From an uncultured Sphingopyxis sp. (GTDB lineage: Bacteria > Pseudomonadota > Alphaproteobacteria > Sphingomonadales > Sphingomonadaceae): a stretch of 64,000 nucleotides of DNA. This document shows positions 40,325 through 48,950 of the stretch, one piece after another. The DNA is taken from NCBI RefSeq assembly GCF_900078365.1, contig NZ_LT598653.1:372001-436000 (forward strand), read 5' to 3'. Each line of letters opens with the position of its first letter. Position 1 is the stretch's first letter. Made by a program: the position numbers and the translations under genes. The notes under the pieces were generated by a model. The model had not been told where the DNA came from, searched no databases, and saw only the letters and a program-made list of their open reading frames with translations.

Positions 40325-40732
40325 TCAATCGCCGAGATTGATGGTCAGGTTCATGCCGCTTTGGGCGCTGACCTGCGCGCCGGTGTTGATCAGCAGATTG
40401 CCGACACCGTTGAAATTCGACAGGGCGAAATCGCTGAGCGCGACCGATCCCGCGGTGTAGTCGCCATTGAGCACATTGCCCGCGACGAGCGACTCCATCG
40501 TCTGGTTGGTGATCACGAGCGATTGGCCGCCGCGTTGCGTGTCGAGCTCGCTGTCGTTCAGCATCGGCGATTTGCGCTCGGGCCGAGCCGGGATCGCCGG
40601 CACCGCAATAGCTTCGACGGGGGCAAATTGCGCCACGGAAGGCACCTCTGCGTCGGGCGGGGGCAATTGGGCCGATACCGGCACGGACAAGCCTGCCATG
40701 ACGAGCAGAACCGGGACGATCGGGGGTTTCAT
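40325..40732 (-). CDS. Exported protein with bacteriocin-type double-glycine leader
   Basis: A 135-residue protein. A Sec signal (PIVPVLLVMAGLSVPVSA) is followed by a Pro/Ala/Glu-rich propeptide and then LNDSELDTQRGG (G68-G69), which matches the class II bacteriocin leader pattern LSxxELxxIxGG at positions -12, -8, -7, -2 and -1. The mature part would be about 66 residues, rich in Asn, Ser, Gly and Leu (NLLINTGAQVSAQSGMNLTI), a composition seen in amyloid subunits. GAGGAG precedes the ATG. It lies between the Asn/Asp-rich protein gene and the C39 peptidase gene in one operon. Confidence 0.75.
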   Translation of the reverse strand: MKPPIVPVLLVMAGLSVPVSAQLPPPDAEVPSVAQFAPVEAIAVPAIPARPERKSPMLNDSELDTQRGGQSLVITNQTMESLVAGNVLNGDYTAGSVALSDFALSNFNGVGNLLINTGAQVSAQSGMNLTINLGD

Positions 40733-40763
40733 GATGCGCTCCTCGAAAGCGATACGGGAATAA

Positions 40764-40797
40764 ATGGCCGGCCCGCCAGTGGGGCCGGGCCGGCCAT
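40764..40797 (-). promoter_or_regulatory. Stable intercistronic hairpin
   Basis: A perfect 12-base stem (ATGGCCGGCCCG at 40764-40775 and CGGGCCGGCCAT at 40786-40797) between the first and second genes of the operon. On the minus strand TTTATT follows. It could lower read-through so that the first protein is made in excess. Confidence 0.65.
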
Positions 40798-40810
40798 CCG
40801 GGGGGACCGA

Positions 40811-41332
40811 TCAGTCGCCGCCGCCGCCGCCACCACCGGCCGGAGCACTGTCGCCGAAGCTGACCGTGCCTTGCGCGGCGATGTTGGTCGCTGCCTGGGC
40901 GTTCGAGTTGATGCCCGTGTTCCAGGCGGCATTCAGGATGCCGGCATAGGCCGCAAAGGCATTGCCGCGCACCGAGTTGTTGCCGCTGTTGTAGCCGACC
41001 GCGGTATCGGTGTCGTCCTCACCGTCCAGATCGACGAGCTCGTCCATGTTCTGGTTGGTGTTGGTTGCGCTCAGCGACTGCGTCGCGACAACGAGCGTGT
41101 TGCCGTTGAGCGAGCCGTTGCCGTCATTGTCCTGGTCGTCGTCCGAGAAGGTGTCGGCGGCATTGTCCTGCACGAACAGGTCGATCAGGTCGTTCACAAC
41201 GACGGTATCATTGTCGCTGTTGTTGCCCGATGCGCCCGTCGTGTTCGTCCCACCGCCGAGAGTTTGCGCGTAGGCGGGAGCCCCGACAACGGCGAGCGCC
41301 AGGGCCGACGCTGCAAGCATGACTTTCTTCAT
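40811..41332 (-). CDS. Asn/Asp/Gly-rich exported protein, candidate major fibre subunit
   Basis: A 173-residue protein with a Sec signal (MKKVMLAASALALAVVGAPA, cleavage after AYA). The mature part is low-complexity: GGGTNTTGASGNNSDNDTV, then acidic stretches (SDDDQDNDGNGSLNGNTL and VDLDGEDDTDTA), then AYAGILNAAWNTGINSNAQA, then a poly-glycine end. It is rich in Asn, Asp, Thr and Ala and has no cysteine in the mature part, as is usual for functional amyloid subunits. No TQRGG site is present. AAGGAGA precedes ATG 41332. First gene of the operon, followed by a stable hairpin. Confidence 0.72.
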   Translation of the reverse strand: MKKVMLAASALALAVVGAPAYAQTLGGGTNTTGASGNNSDNDTVVVNDLIDLFVQDNAADTFSDDDQDNDGNGSLNGNTLVVATQSLSATNTNQNMDELVDLDGEDDTDTAVGYNSGNNSVRGNAFAAYAGILNAAWNTGINSNAQAATNIAAQGTVSFGDSAPAGGGGGGGD

Positions 41333-41552
41333 GATCGTCTCCTTACATTGGCAAAAAGGGAATTCGCTCACGCCGCCTGGCGCGATGGTGCGGACCTCCC
41401 CACAATTGTCCGCATCCTTGCGAACAAGCGCACCATGCTCCCCGCCCGGCCCATCTGCTTTGCGAATTGGCAATGTCGGGGGTGGAGAATTACCCAGATG
41501 ATAACAGTAGGATGAATTGCGCGCGGCCGATTCCGCCAAGAATCCGCTGTTT

Positions 41553-42383
41553 TCAGGCGAGGCGCGCGCGCATCGTCGTGCGCCCGGAGGCATCGCGCGC
41601 CCACAGCCTGGCGCCGTCGCCGTCGCGCGCGAGGCAGAGGTCGAAGGGCGCGCCGTCGATCAGCGGCGCTTCGGCGCGGAAGGCGAAACGGCGGGGGGCG
41701 ATGTCGGGCGCCGTGCGCACGGCATGATCGATCAGCAGCGTCGCGATCAGCGGACCATGTACGACAAGACCGGCATAGCCCTCCACGCCCTGCGCATAAT
41801 CGCGATCATAGTGGATGCGGTGCGCGTTGAAGGTGAGGGCGGAATAGCGGAAGAGCAGCACTGGATCGGGCGAAACGCGGCGGATCGCGTCGGCGGGTTC
41901 GGCGGTGGTGGCTGGTGGCGGCGCGGGCGACGCCGACGCGGCTTCGCGAAAGACGATGTCCTGCTCCTCGCGGATCGCGGGCACGCCATTCGCCGCGATG
42001 TCGTGGCGCAAGGTGACGAAGAGCAGATCGCCGCTCGCGCCGCGCTTGGGCTTGATCGCCTCGATCATGGTGACGCGGGTCAGCGCGGCGCCGACCGCGA
42101 TCGGGGCGAGGAAGTCGATGCGGCTGCCCGCCCACATGCGGCGGGGAAGCAGGACGGGGGGGAGCAGACCATGCCCGTCGCGGCGCGGGTGGCCGTCTTC
42201 GCCGATCGCCGACTGGCGCGCGGCCGGCAGGAAATAGAGCCAGTGGCCGAGCGGCGGGACGGTGCCGGCGGTCCACGGCGGGGCGTCATGGTCGAGCAGC
42301 GCGGCGAGACCGGTGAGCGGCGCGGCGGTCGCGACGTCCTCGCGCGTCTCGCTGCGGCCGACCCAGGCGGAATAATCGTCCAT
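41553..42383 (-). CDS. MaoC-family hydratase (mesaconyl-CoA/itaconyl-CoA hydratase type)
   Basis: A 276-residue double hot-dog protein. The N-terminal half (HWLYFLPAARQSAIGEDGHP, LLPPVLLPRRMWAGSRIDFLAP) is typical of the FAS1-dehydratase/HTD2 or mesaconyl-C4-CoA hydratase branch. The C-terminal half carries the MaoC signature FNAHRIHYDRDYAQGVEGYAGLVVHGPL. It hydrates an enoyl-CoA, but the substrate is not readable. The start overlaps the acyl-CoA dehydrogenase stop by one base, so the two should act in one acyl-CoA pathway. The 220 bases before the Asn/Asp-rich gene hold no gene. Confidence 0.85.
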   Translation of the reverse strand: MDDYSAWVGRSETREDVATAAPLTGLAALLDHDAPPWTAGTVPPLGHWLYFLPAARQSAIGEDGHPRRDGHGLLPPVLLPRRMWAGSRIDFLAPIAVGAALTRVTMIEAIKPKRGASGDLLFVTLRHDIAANGVPAIREEQDIVFREAASASPAPPPATTAEPADAIRRVSPDPVLLFRYSALTFNAHRIHYDRDYAQGVEGYAGLVVHGPLIATLLIDHAVRTAPDIAPRRFAFRAEAPLIDGAPFDLCLARDGDGARLWARDASGRTTMRARLA

Positions 42384-43546
42384 CAGAAGCTCTTGGGCAG
42401 GCCGAGCGCGTGGGTCGCGACATGGCTGAGGATCAGGTTCGTGCTGATCGGCGCGACCTGATAGAGTCGCGTCTCGCGGAACTTGCGCTCGATGTCATAT
42501 TCCTCGGCAAAGCCGAAGCCGCCGTGCGTCTGGATGCACATGTCGGCGGCATACCAGCTCGCCTCCGATGCGAGCATCTTCGCCATATTGGCCTCGGTTC
42601 CGCAATCGGCGCCCGCGTCGAACAGGCGCGCGGCCTTGTCGACCATTCCCGCGGCGGCTTCGATCTGGACATAGGCGCGCGCGATCGGGAACTGGACGCC
42701 CTGATTCTCGCCGATGGCGCGGCCGAAGACCGAGCGGTCCTTGGCATAGGCGGCCGCGCGGTCGATGAAGAATCGGCCGTCGCCGATACATTCGGACGCG
42801 ATCAGGATGCGCTCGGCGTTCATGCCGGATAGGATATAGCGGAATCCCTTGCCCTCCTCGCCGATCAGGTTGGCGGCGGGGACTTCGAGGTCGTCGAAGA
42901 AAAGCTCGGTCGTCGCATGATTGAGCATCGTGCGCACGGGGTGGATGGTGAGGCCCTTGCCCACCGCCTCGCGCATGTCGACGAGCAGCACGCTCATCCC
43001 GTCGGAGGGCCTGGCGCATTCTTCGCGCGGCGTCGTGCGGCAGAGTAGGATCATCAGGTCCGAATGCTCGGCGCGGCTGATCCAGATTTTCTGGCCGTTG
43101 ACGATATATTGGTCGCCGGCCCGCCGCGCGAAGGTGCGGATGCGCGTCGTGTCGGTGCCCGCGGTCGGCTCGGTGACGCCGAACGCCTGGAGGCGGAGCT
43201 CGCCGCGCGCGATCGCGGGCAGATAGGCCTGTTTCTGTGCCTCCGACCCGTGTTTGAGCAAAGTGCCCATCGTGTACATCTGCGCGTGGCACGCGCCGCC
43301 GTTGCAGCCCGAACGGTGGATTTCCTCGAGCACCGCGGTCGCGGCGCCGAGCCCGAGGCCCGACCCGCCATATTGCTCGGGGATCAGGACCGACAGGAAC
43401 CCCGCCTCGGTCAGCGTGCGGACGAATTCGGTCGGATAGATGCGGTCGCGGTCGAGCCTCTGCCAATATTCGCCGGGGAAATCGGCGCAGAGCCGGCGTA
43501 CCGCCTCGCGGATTTCGGGATGACTTTGCGGCTCGGCTTCGGACAT
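42383..43546 (-). CDS. Acyl-CoA dehydrogenase
   Basis: A 387-residue flavoprotein of the acyl-CoA dehydrogenase family. It has AFGVTEPTAGTDTTRIRTFA near residue 130, YIVNGQKIWISRAEHSD near residue 155, and the C-terminal QTHGGFGFAEEYDIERKFRETRLYQVAPIS. A glutamate lies near the usual catalytic position in the last block. It is coupled to a MaoC-type hydratase, which would hydrate the enoyl-CoA formed. I chose ATG 43546 since upstream codons come from the R7 repeat. Chain length and substrate are unknown. Confidence 0.92.
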   Translation of the reverse strand: MSEAEPQSHPEIREAVRRLCADFPGEYWQRLDRDRIYPTEFVRTLTEAGFLSVLIPEQYGGSGLGLGAATAVLEEIHRSGCNGGACHAQMYTMGTLLKHGSEAQKQAYLPAIARGELRLQAFGVTEPTAGTDTTRIRTFARRAGDQYIVNGQKIWISRAEHSDLMILLCRTTPREECARPSDGMSVLLVDMREAVGKGLTIHPVRTMLNHATTELFFDDLEVPAANLIGEEGKGFRYILSGMNAERILIASECIGDGRFFIDRAAAYAKDRSVFGRAIGENQGVQFPIARAYVQIEAAAGMVDKAARLFDAGADCGTEANMAKMLASEASWYAADMCIQTHGGFGFAEEYDIERKFRETRLYQVAPISTNLILSHVATHALGLPKSF

Positions 43547-43645
43547 CGGCGTGTGGCGCTCCCCTGATCGTCGGGAGAGCCTTAGGATGCGAAGCATCAT
43601 GCGCCAAGCCCCATCAGTGCTACAGTGCGATCGACTTGACCCATC

Positions 43646-43730
43646 GTGTCCCCGCGAAGGCGGGGACCCATCTCCTACGGGTTCAAAATAGCGCCGACCG
43701 GAGATGGGCTCCCGCCTTCGCGGGAGCACA
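43646..43730. repeat. Palindromic intergenic repeat, family R7
   Basis: Arms GTGTCCCCGCGAAGGCGGGG and CTCCCGCCTTCGCGGGAGCAC bracket an inner pair CCCATCTCC/GGAGATGGG. It is the sister of 21072-21155 and separates the acyl-CoA dehydrogenase gene from hutU. Confidence 0.8.
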
Positions 43731-43759
43731 GGGCTTTTTCAATCAAGGGCGATCATGCC

Positions 43760-45424
43760 TCAAATGCTCGGCAGGTCGAGCCCCTTTTCGCGCGCGCAGT
43801 CGATCGCGATGTCATAGCCCGCGTCGGCGTGGCGCATCACGCCGGTGCCGGGGTCGTTCCACAGCACGCGTTCGAGCCGCTTCGCCGCTTCGGGCGTGCC
43901 GTCGGCGACGATGACCATGCCGCTATGCTGCGAATAGCCCATGCCCACGCCGCCGCCATGGTGCAGCGAGACCCAGGTCGCGCCCGACGCGGTGTTGAGC
44001 AGCGCATTGAGCAAAGGCCAGTCCGAAACCGCATCGGACCCGTCGCGCATCGCCTCGGTCTCGCGGTTTGGCGACGCGACCGAGCCCGAGTCGAGATGGT
44101 CGCGGCCGATCACGACGGGCGCCTTGAGTTCGCCCGACGCCACCATCTCGTTGAAGGCGAGGCCGAGCCGGTGGCGGTCGCCGAGCCCGACCCAGCAGAT
44201 GCGCGCGGGCAGCCCCTGGAATTGAATCTTCTCGCGCGCCATGTCGAGCCAGTTGTGGAGGTGCGCATTGTCGGGCAGCAGCTCCTTCACCTTGGCGTCG
44301 GTCTTGTAGATGTCCTCGGGGTCGCCCGACAGCGCCGCCCAGCGGAACGGCCCGATGCCGCGGCAGAAGAGCGGGCGTACATAGGCGGGGACGAAGCCGG
44401 GGAAGTCGAAGGCATTTTCGACGCCCTCGTCCTTCGCCATCTGGCGGATATTGTTGCCATAATCGGTCGTCGGGACACCCGCCGCCTGGAGGTCGAGCAT
44501 CGCCTGCACATGCACCGCCATCGACGCCTTGGCGGCTTTTGCGACCGCGGCGGGGTCGCTCTCGCGCTTCGTGAACCATTGGTCGAGCGTCCAGCCCGCG
44601 GGGAGGTAACCGTTCACGGGATCGTGCGCCGAAGTCTGGTCGGTGAGCAGATCGGGGCGGATGCCGCGGCGGACCATTTCGGGCAGGATTTCGGCGGCAT
44701 TGCCGAGCAGCCCGACCGACACCGGCTTGCCTTCGGCATGGCTCGCTTCGATTATCGCGATCGCTTCGTCGATGCTCGCCGCTTGCCGGTCGAGATAGCC
44801 GGTGCGCAGCCGCATTTCGATGCGGCTCGGCTGACATTCGATCGCGAGGCAGCTCGCGCCCGCCATCACCGCCGCGAGCGGCTGCGCCCCGCCCATGCCG
44901 CCCAGCCCGGCGGTGAGCAGCCAGCGCCCCGAAAGGTCGCCGCCATAATGCTGCCGCCCCATCTCGACGAAGGTTTCGTAGGTGCCCTGAACGATGCCCT
45001 GGCTGCCGATATAGATCCAGCTCCCGGCCGTCATCTGGCCGTACATCATCAGACCCTTTTTATCGAGCTCGTGGAAATGCTCCCAATTCGCCCATTCGGG
45101 AACGAGGTTCGAATTGGCGAGCAGCACGCGCGGGGCGTTTTCGTGGGTGCGGAACACGCCGACCGGCTTGCCCGACTGGATGAGCAAAGTCTCGTCGCCC
45201 TCGAGCCGCTTGAGGGTCTCGACGATCCGGTCATAGCTTTCCCAGTCGCGCGCGGCGCGGCCGATGCCGCCATAGACGACCAGCTCGTGTGGCGCCTCGG
45301 CGACGTCGGGATGGAGATTGTTCATCAGCATCCGCATCGGCGCTTCGGTGAGCCAGCTTTTCGCGCTGATCTCGGGGCCGGTGGCCGGGCGGATCACGCG
45401 GCTGTTGTCGAGACGGGTAGTCAT
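43760..45424 (-). CDS. hutU: Urocanate hydratase
   Basis: Converts urocanate to imidazolonepropionate, the second step of histidine breakdown. The 554-residue protein has the NAD+-binding block LTAGLGGMGGAQPLA near residue 180 and the C-terminal SLHHGGGVGMGYSQHSGMVIVADG. ATG 45424 (MTTRLDNSRVIRPATG) matches family N-termini and overlaps the hutG stop (ATGA). It is the last gene of the hutI-hutH-hutG-hutU unit. Confidence 0.97.
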   Translation of the reverse strand: MTTRLDNSRVIRPATGPEISAKSWLTEAPMRMLMNNLHPDVAEAPHELVVYGGIGRAARDWESYDRIVETLKRLEGDETLLIQSGKPVGVFRTHENAPRVLLANSNLVPEWANWEHFHELDKKGLMMYGQMTAGSWIYIGSQGIVQGTYETFVEMGRQHYGGDLSGRWLLTAGLGGMGGAQPLAAVMAGASCLAIECQPSRIEMRLRTGYLDRQAASIDEAIAIIEASHAEGKPVSVGLLGNAAEILPEMVRRGIRPDLLTDQTSAHDPVNGYLPAGWTLDQWFTKRESDPAAVAKAAKASMAVHVQAMLDLQAAGVPTTDYGNNIRQMAKDEGVENAFDFPGFVPAYVRPLFCRGIGPFRWAALSGDPEDIYKTDAKVKELLPDNAHLHNWLDMAREKIQFQGLPARICWVGLGDRHRLGLAFNEMVASGELKAPVVIGRDHLDSGSVASPNRETEAMRDGSDAVSDWPLLNALLNTASGATWVSLHHGGGVGMGYSQHSGMVIVADGTPEAAKRLERVLWNDPGTGVMRHADAGYDIAIDCAREKGLDLPSI

Positions 45425-46224
45425 TGTCGTCCTTTCGCAAAGTCGAGGGTCGCGGCGATCACTTGCTCCAACACGGGCCGGATCGCGGGGTTCGGGTCGA
45501 GGGGAGAGGGCCAATTCGCGTGCGTGATCGTATCGGGCTCGGTCATATAGCCGCGCTGCGCGAGCTCCATCTGGATCGCGTGGATGCCCTCCTCGGGACG
45601 GCCGTAATGGCGCGTCGTCCAGCCGCCCTTGAAGCGGCCGTTGACCACATGACTATGGCCGCTCGCGGCGCAGATGTTCGCGACGACGGTTTCGAGTTCG
45701 GGGGCTGAGGTCGCGCCGCCGTTGGTGCCGATGTTGAATTGCGGCAGCTCACCGTCGAACAGGCGCGGGACATGGCTGCGGATCGAGTGGGCGTCGTAGA
45801 GGACGACGCGGCCATTCGCATCCTTCAGCCGGTCGAGTTCGGCCATCAGCGCCTCATGATAGGGGCGATGGTAGAGGTTGAGGCGCTGGGTGATCGCCGC
45901 TTCGTCGGGCTGGTCGAAGCGATAGAGCGGTTCGCCGTCGAAGGTCGTCGTCGGGCATAGCTCGGTCGTCGCCTGCCCGGGATAGAGCGACGCGCCCGAG
46001 GGATCGCGGTTCATGTCGATCACGCTGCGCGAAATGTCGGTCGCGACCAAAGTCGCGCCGAGATCGGCGGCGAAGGCGTAGAGTTCGGCGATCCACCAGT
46101 CGGTGTCGATCTGCGCATGCCATGGCGAGACGAACTGCTCGTCCAGCCCCGCGAGGCCGGTGCCGCCGTGTGGGAAGGCGACGACGAGCGGGGCGTCGCC
46201 GCGATGGACGCGCAGCCAGTCCAT
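45421..46224 (-). CDS. hutG: N-formylglutamate deformylase
   Basis: Hydrolyses N-formyl-L-glutamate to glutamate and formate, the final step of the five-step Hut pathway. The 267-residue protein shows VAFPHGGTGLAGLD near residue 17, DISRSVIDMNRDPSGASLYPG near residue 75 and YDAHSIRSHVPRLF near residue 145, which hold the metal ligands of the FGase family. It is not the arginase-like HutG. The presence of hutF confirms the formylglutamate route. The start overlaps the hutH stop by one base. Confidence 0.94.
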   Translation of the reverse strand: MDWLRVHRGDAPLVVAFPHGGTGLAGLDEQFVSPWHAQIDTDWWIAELYAFAADLGATLVATDISRSVIDMNRDPSGASLYPGQATTELCPTTTFDGEPLYRFDQPDEAAITQRLNLYHRPYHEALMAELDRLKDANGRVVLYDAHSIRSHVPRLFDGELPQFNIGTNGGATSAPELETVVANICAASGHSHVVNGRFKGGWTTRHYGRPEEGIHAIQMELAQRGYMTEPDTITHANWPSPLDPNPAIRPVLEQVIAATLDFAKGRQ

Positions 46225-47744
46225 CAGCCGAGGCCCGGAAGGCTGGCGGGGACCGCGGCGACAAGGCTGCCCGAGCGGATCAGCGCGGTCGCGGCCTCCA
46301 TATCGGGGTGGAAGTGCCGGTCGTCTTCGAGCATCGGCACCGCCGCGCGCAGGTGTTTGTGTGCCGCCTCCAGCGCGTCGCTCGATTCGAGCGGCGCGTG
46401 GAAGTCGATCCCCTGGCACGCCGCGAGCAGTTCGATCCCGATCACCGCGCTGGCGTTGTCGGCCATGTCGAGCAGCCGCCGCGCGCCGTGCGCGGCCATC
46501 GAAACATGGTCCTCCTGATTGGCCGAGGTTGGGATCGAATCGACGCTGGCCGGATAGGCGCGCTGCTTGTTCTCGCTGACCAGCGCGGCGGCGGTGACCT
46601 GCGGGATCATGAAGCCCGAGTTGAGCCCCGGACGCGGGGTGAGGAAGGCGGGCAGCCCGGACAGCGCGGGATCGACGAGCATCGCGATGCGGCGTTCCGA
46701 AATCGAGCCGATCTCGCAGAGCGCCATCGAGATCATGTCGGCGGCGAAGGCGACGGGCTCGGCGTGGAAGTTTCCGCCCGAAAGCGCTTCATCGGTGTCG
46801 GCGAAGATCAGCGGATTGTCCGACACGCCATTCGCCTCGATGCCGAGCGTCGTGCCGGCTTGGCGCAGCAGATCGAGCGCGGCGCCCATCACCTGCGGCT
46901 GGCATCGGAGACAATAGGGGTCCTGCACGCGCGGATCGTCGACCGCGTGGGAGGCGCGGATCGCTGATCCCGCCATCAGGGTGCGCAGCGCGTCGCCGAC
47001 CTCGCGCTGGCCGGCATGGCCGCGCAGCGCATGGATGCGCGCGTCGAACGGCGCGTCGGAGCCTTTCGCTGCCTCGGTCGAGAGCGCGCCGGTGATCAAG
47101 GCCGAGCGGAAGACGGTTTCGGCGCGGAACAGCCCCGCGAGCGCGTTGGCGGTCGAGAATTGCGTGCCGTTGAGCAGCGCGAGCCCTTCCTTGGGGCCGA
47201 GGTCGAGCGGGGCAAGGCCCGCCTGCTTCAGCGCGTCGGTGGCGGGGAGCGTCTTGCCGTCCACGTCGATCGCGCCGACGCCGATCATCGCCGCGGCCAT
47301 GTGCGACAGCGGCGCAAGGTCGCCGCTCGCGCCGACCGATCCTTGCGACGGAACGACCGGGGTGAGCCCTTTCGCCAGCATCGCTTCGATCATCGCGACC
47401 GTTTCGCGCCGCACGCCCGAAGCGCCCATGCCGAAGCTCGCGAGCTTGAGCGCCATCATCAGGCGGACGATCTTCGCCGGCGATGGCGCGCCGGTCCCCG
47501 CGGCGTGGCTGAGTACGATATTGCGCTGGAGCGTCGACAACTCGTCGTCGGCGATGCGCACGCTCGCGAGCTTTCCGAAGCCGGTGTTGATGCCATAGAC
47601 CGGCGCCCCCTTCGCGACGATGCGCGCGACCGCGTCGGCGCTGGCGTCGATCGCTTCCCACGCGCCCGCGCTCAGTTCGACGCTCGCGCCTTCGTAGATC
47701 TCGCGCCAGTCGGCGAGCGTTATATGCCCGGGCTCGATAATCAT
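46224..47744 (-). CDS. hutH: Histidine ammonia-lyase
   Basis: Removes ammonia from histidine to give urocanate. The 506-residue protein has the MIO-forming tripeptide in GSVGASGDLAPLSH near residue 143, GINTGFGKL near residue 55, and QDPYCLRCQPQVMG near residue 275. ATG 47744 (MIIEPGHITLADWREI) is family-like and overlaps the hutI stop region (hutI ends at 47741). Confidence 0.97.
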   Translation of the reverse strand: MIIEPGHITLADWREIYEGASVELSAGAWEAIDASADAVARIVAKGAPVYGINTGFGKLASVRIADDELSTLQRNIVLSHAAGTGAPSPAKIVRLMMALKLASFGMGASGVRRETVAMIEAMLAKGLTPVVPSQGSVGASGDLAPLSHMAAAMIGVGAIDVDGKTLPATDALKQAGLAPLDLGPKEGLALLNGTQFSTANALAGLFRAETVFRSALITGALSTEAAKGSDAPFDARIHALRGHAGQREVGDALRTLMAGSAIRASHAVDDPRVQDPYCLRCQPQVMGAALDLLRQAGTTLGIEANGVSDNPLIFADTDEALSGGNFHAEPVAFAADMISMALCEIGSISERRIAMLVDPALSGLPAFLTPRPGLNSGFMIPQVTAAALVSENKQRAYPASVDSIPTSANQEDHVSMAAHGARRLLDMADNASAVIGIELLAACQGIDFHAPLESSDALEAAHKHLRAAVPMLEDDRHFHPDMEAATALIRSGSLVAAVPASLPGLG

Positions 47745-48925
47745 TGTCCGTCCTTGATGCGTTGGTGAAGCGGGTTGAAGCTGATGCGATAGACGAGCTC
47801 GGCGGGGTCGGTGACGTCCCAGATTGCGAGGTCGCAGACCTTGCCGGGCTCGAGCGTGCCGATCTCGTCGCCCAGCCCGAGTGCGGCGGCGGCGTTCACC
47901 GTCACGCCGCGCAGCGCCTCGACCACCGTCAGGCCGAACAAAGTCGCGCCCATGTTGAGCATCAGCAGCAATGAGGTCGTCGGCGAGGTGCCGGGATTGT
48001 TGTCGGTCGCGAGCGCGATGCGCGTTCCGTGGCGCCGCATCGCGTCCACCGGCGGCAGTTTCGTCTCGCGCATGAAATAATAGGCGCCGGGGAGGAGCAC
48101 CGCGACGGTGCCGGCCTCGGCCATCGCGCGGACGTCGTCGTCGGTCGCGTGTTCGAGATGGTCGGCCGACAGCGCGCCATGCCGCGCGGCGAGGGCGCTG
48201 CCGTGGAGGGCTGACAATTGCTCGGCATGGAGCTTGACCTTGAGCCCGTGCGCTTCGGCCGCCGCGAAGACCCGCGCGCATTGCGTTGGCGAGAAGCCGA
48301 TGCCTTCGCAGAACGCATCGACCGCGCTCGCGAGCGGTGCCGCGGCGGGGATCATCTCGTCCACGACCAGATCGATATAGGCGTCGCTCTTGCCTTTATA
48401 TTCCGGGGGCAGCGCGTGCGCGCCGAGAAAGGTCGGCTCGACGCGAATTGCGCGATGATCGGCGAGCGCGCGTGCGGCGCGCAGCATCTTCACTTCATCG
48501 TCGGTCGACAGGCCATAACCCGACTTGATCTCTATCGTCGTCACGCCCTCGGCGATCAGCGCGTCGAGGCGGGGCAGGGCGCTTTGGACCAACTCGGCTT
48601 CGCTGGCGGCGCGCGTCGCGCGCATCGTCGAGACGATGCCGCCGCCGGCCCGCGCGATTTCTTCATAGCTCGCGCCTTCGAGCCGCATCGCCCATTCGTT
48701 CGCGCGATTGCCGCCGTGGATCAGGTGGGTGTGACAGTCGATCAGCCCGGGCGTGATCAGCCGGCCTGCGCAATCATGGGCCCTCGCGCCGGTCGCCGGC
48801 GCGCCCTCGGCGGGCCCTGCATAGACGATCCGGCCGTCCTTCGCCGCCACCACGCCATCGTCGATCAGGCCGAGATCGTCTCCGGCCATCGTCGCGAGTC
48901 GGGCGTTCGTCCAGCGTTGCTCCAT
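47741..48925 (-). CDS. hutI: Imidazolonepropionase
   Basis: Hydrolyses imidazolonepropionate to N-formimidoyl-glutamate, the third step. It is an amidohydrolase with LITPGLIDCHTHLIHGG (first metal histidines), KLHAEQLSALHG near residue 235 and ALATDNNPGTS near residue 310. I chose ATG 48925 (MEQRWTNARLATM, 394 residues) because the alternative ATG 48952 lies within the operator palindrome and has no ribosome binding site. It is the first gene of the hutI-hutH-hutG-hutU operon. Confidence 0.95.
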   Translation of the reverse strand: MEQRWTNARLATMAGDDLGLIDDGVVAAKDGRIVYAGPAEGAPATGARAHDCAGRLITPGLIDCHTHLIHGGNRANEWAMRLEGASYEEIARAGGGIVSTMRATRAASEAELVQSALPRLDALIAEGVTTIEIKSGYGLSTDDEVKMLRAARALADHRAIRVEPTFLGAHALPPEYKGKSDAYIDLVVDEMIPAAAPLASAVDAFCEGIGFSPTQCARVFAAAEAHGLKVKLHAEQLSALHGSALAARHGALSADHLEHATDDDVRAMAEAGTVAVLLPGAYYFMRETKLPPVDAMRRHGTRIALATDNNPGTSPTTSLLLMLNMGATLFGLTVVEALRGVTVNAAAALGLGDEIGTLEPGKVCDLAIWDVTDPAELVYRISFNPLHQRIKDGQ

Positions 48926-48950
48926 CTGGACAGCATCGTTCTTATGCGCC

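Noticed and set aside
39583..41332. C39 peptidase and double-glycine proteins as a classical bacteriocin operon
   Set aside because: There is no ABC exporter, membrane-fusion protein or immunity gene, and all proteins carry Sec signals. A barrel with a coiled coil opposite fits fibre export better.
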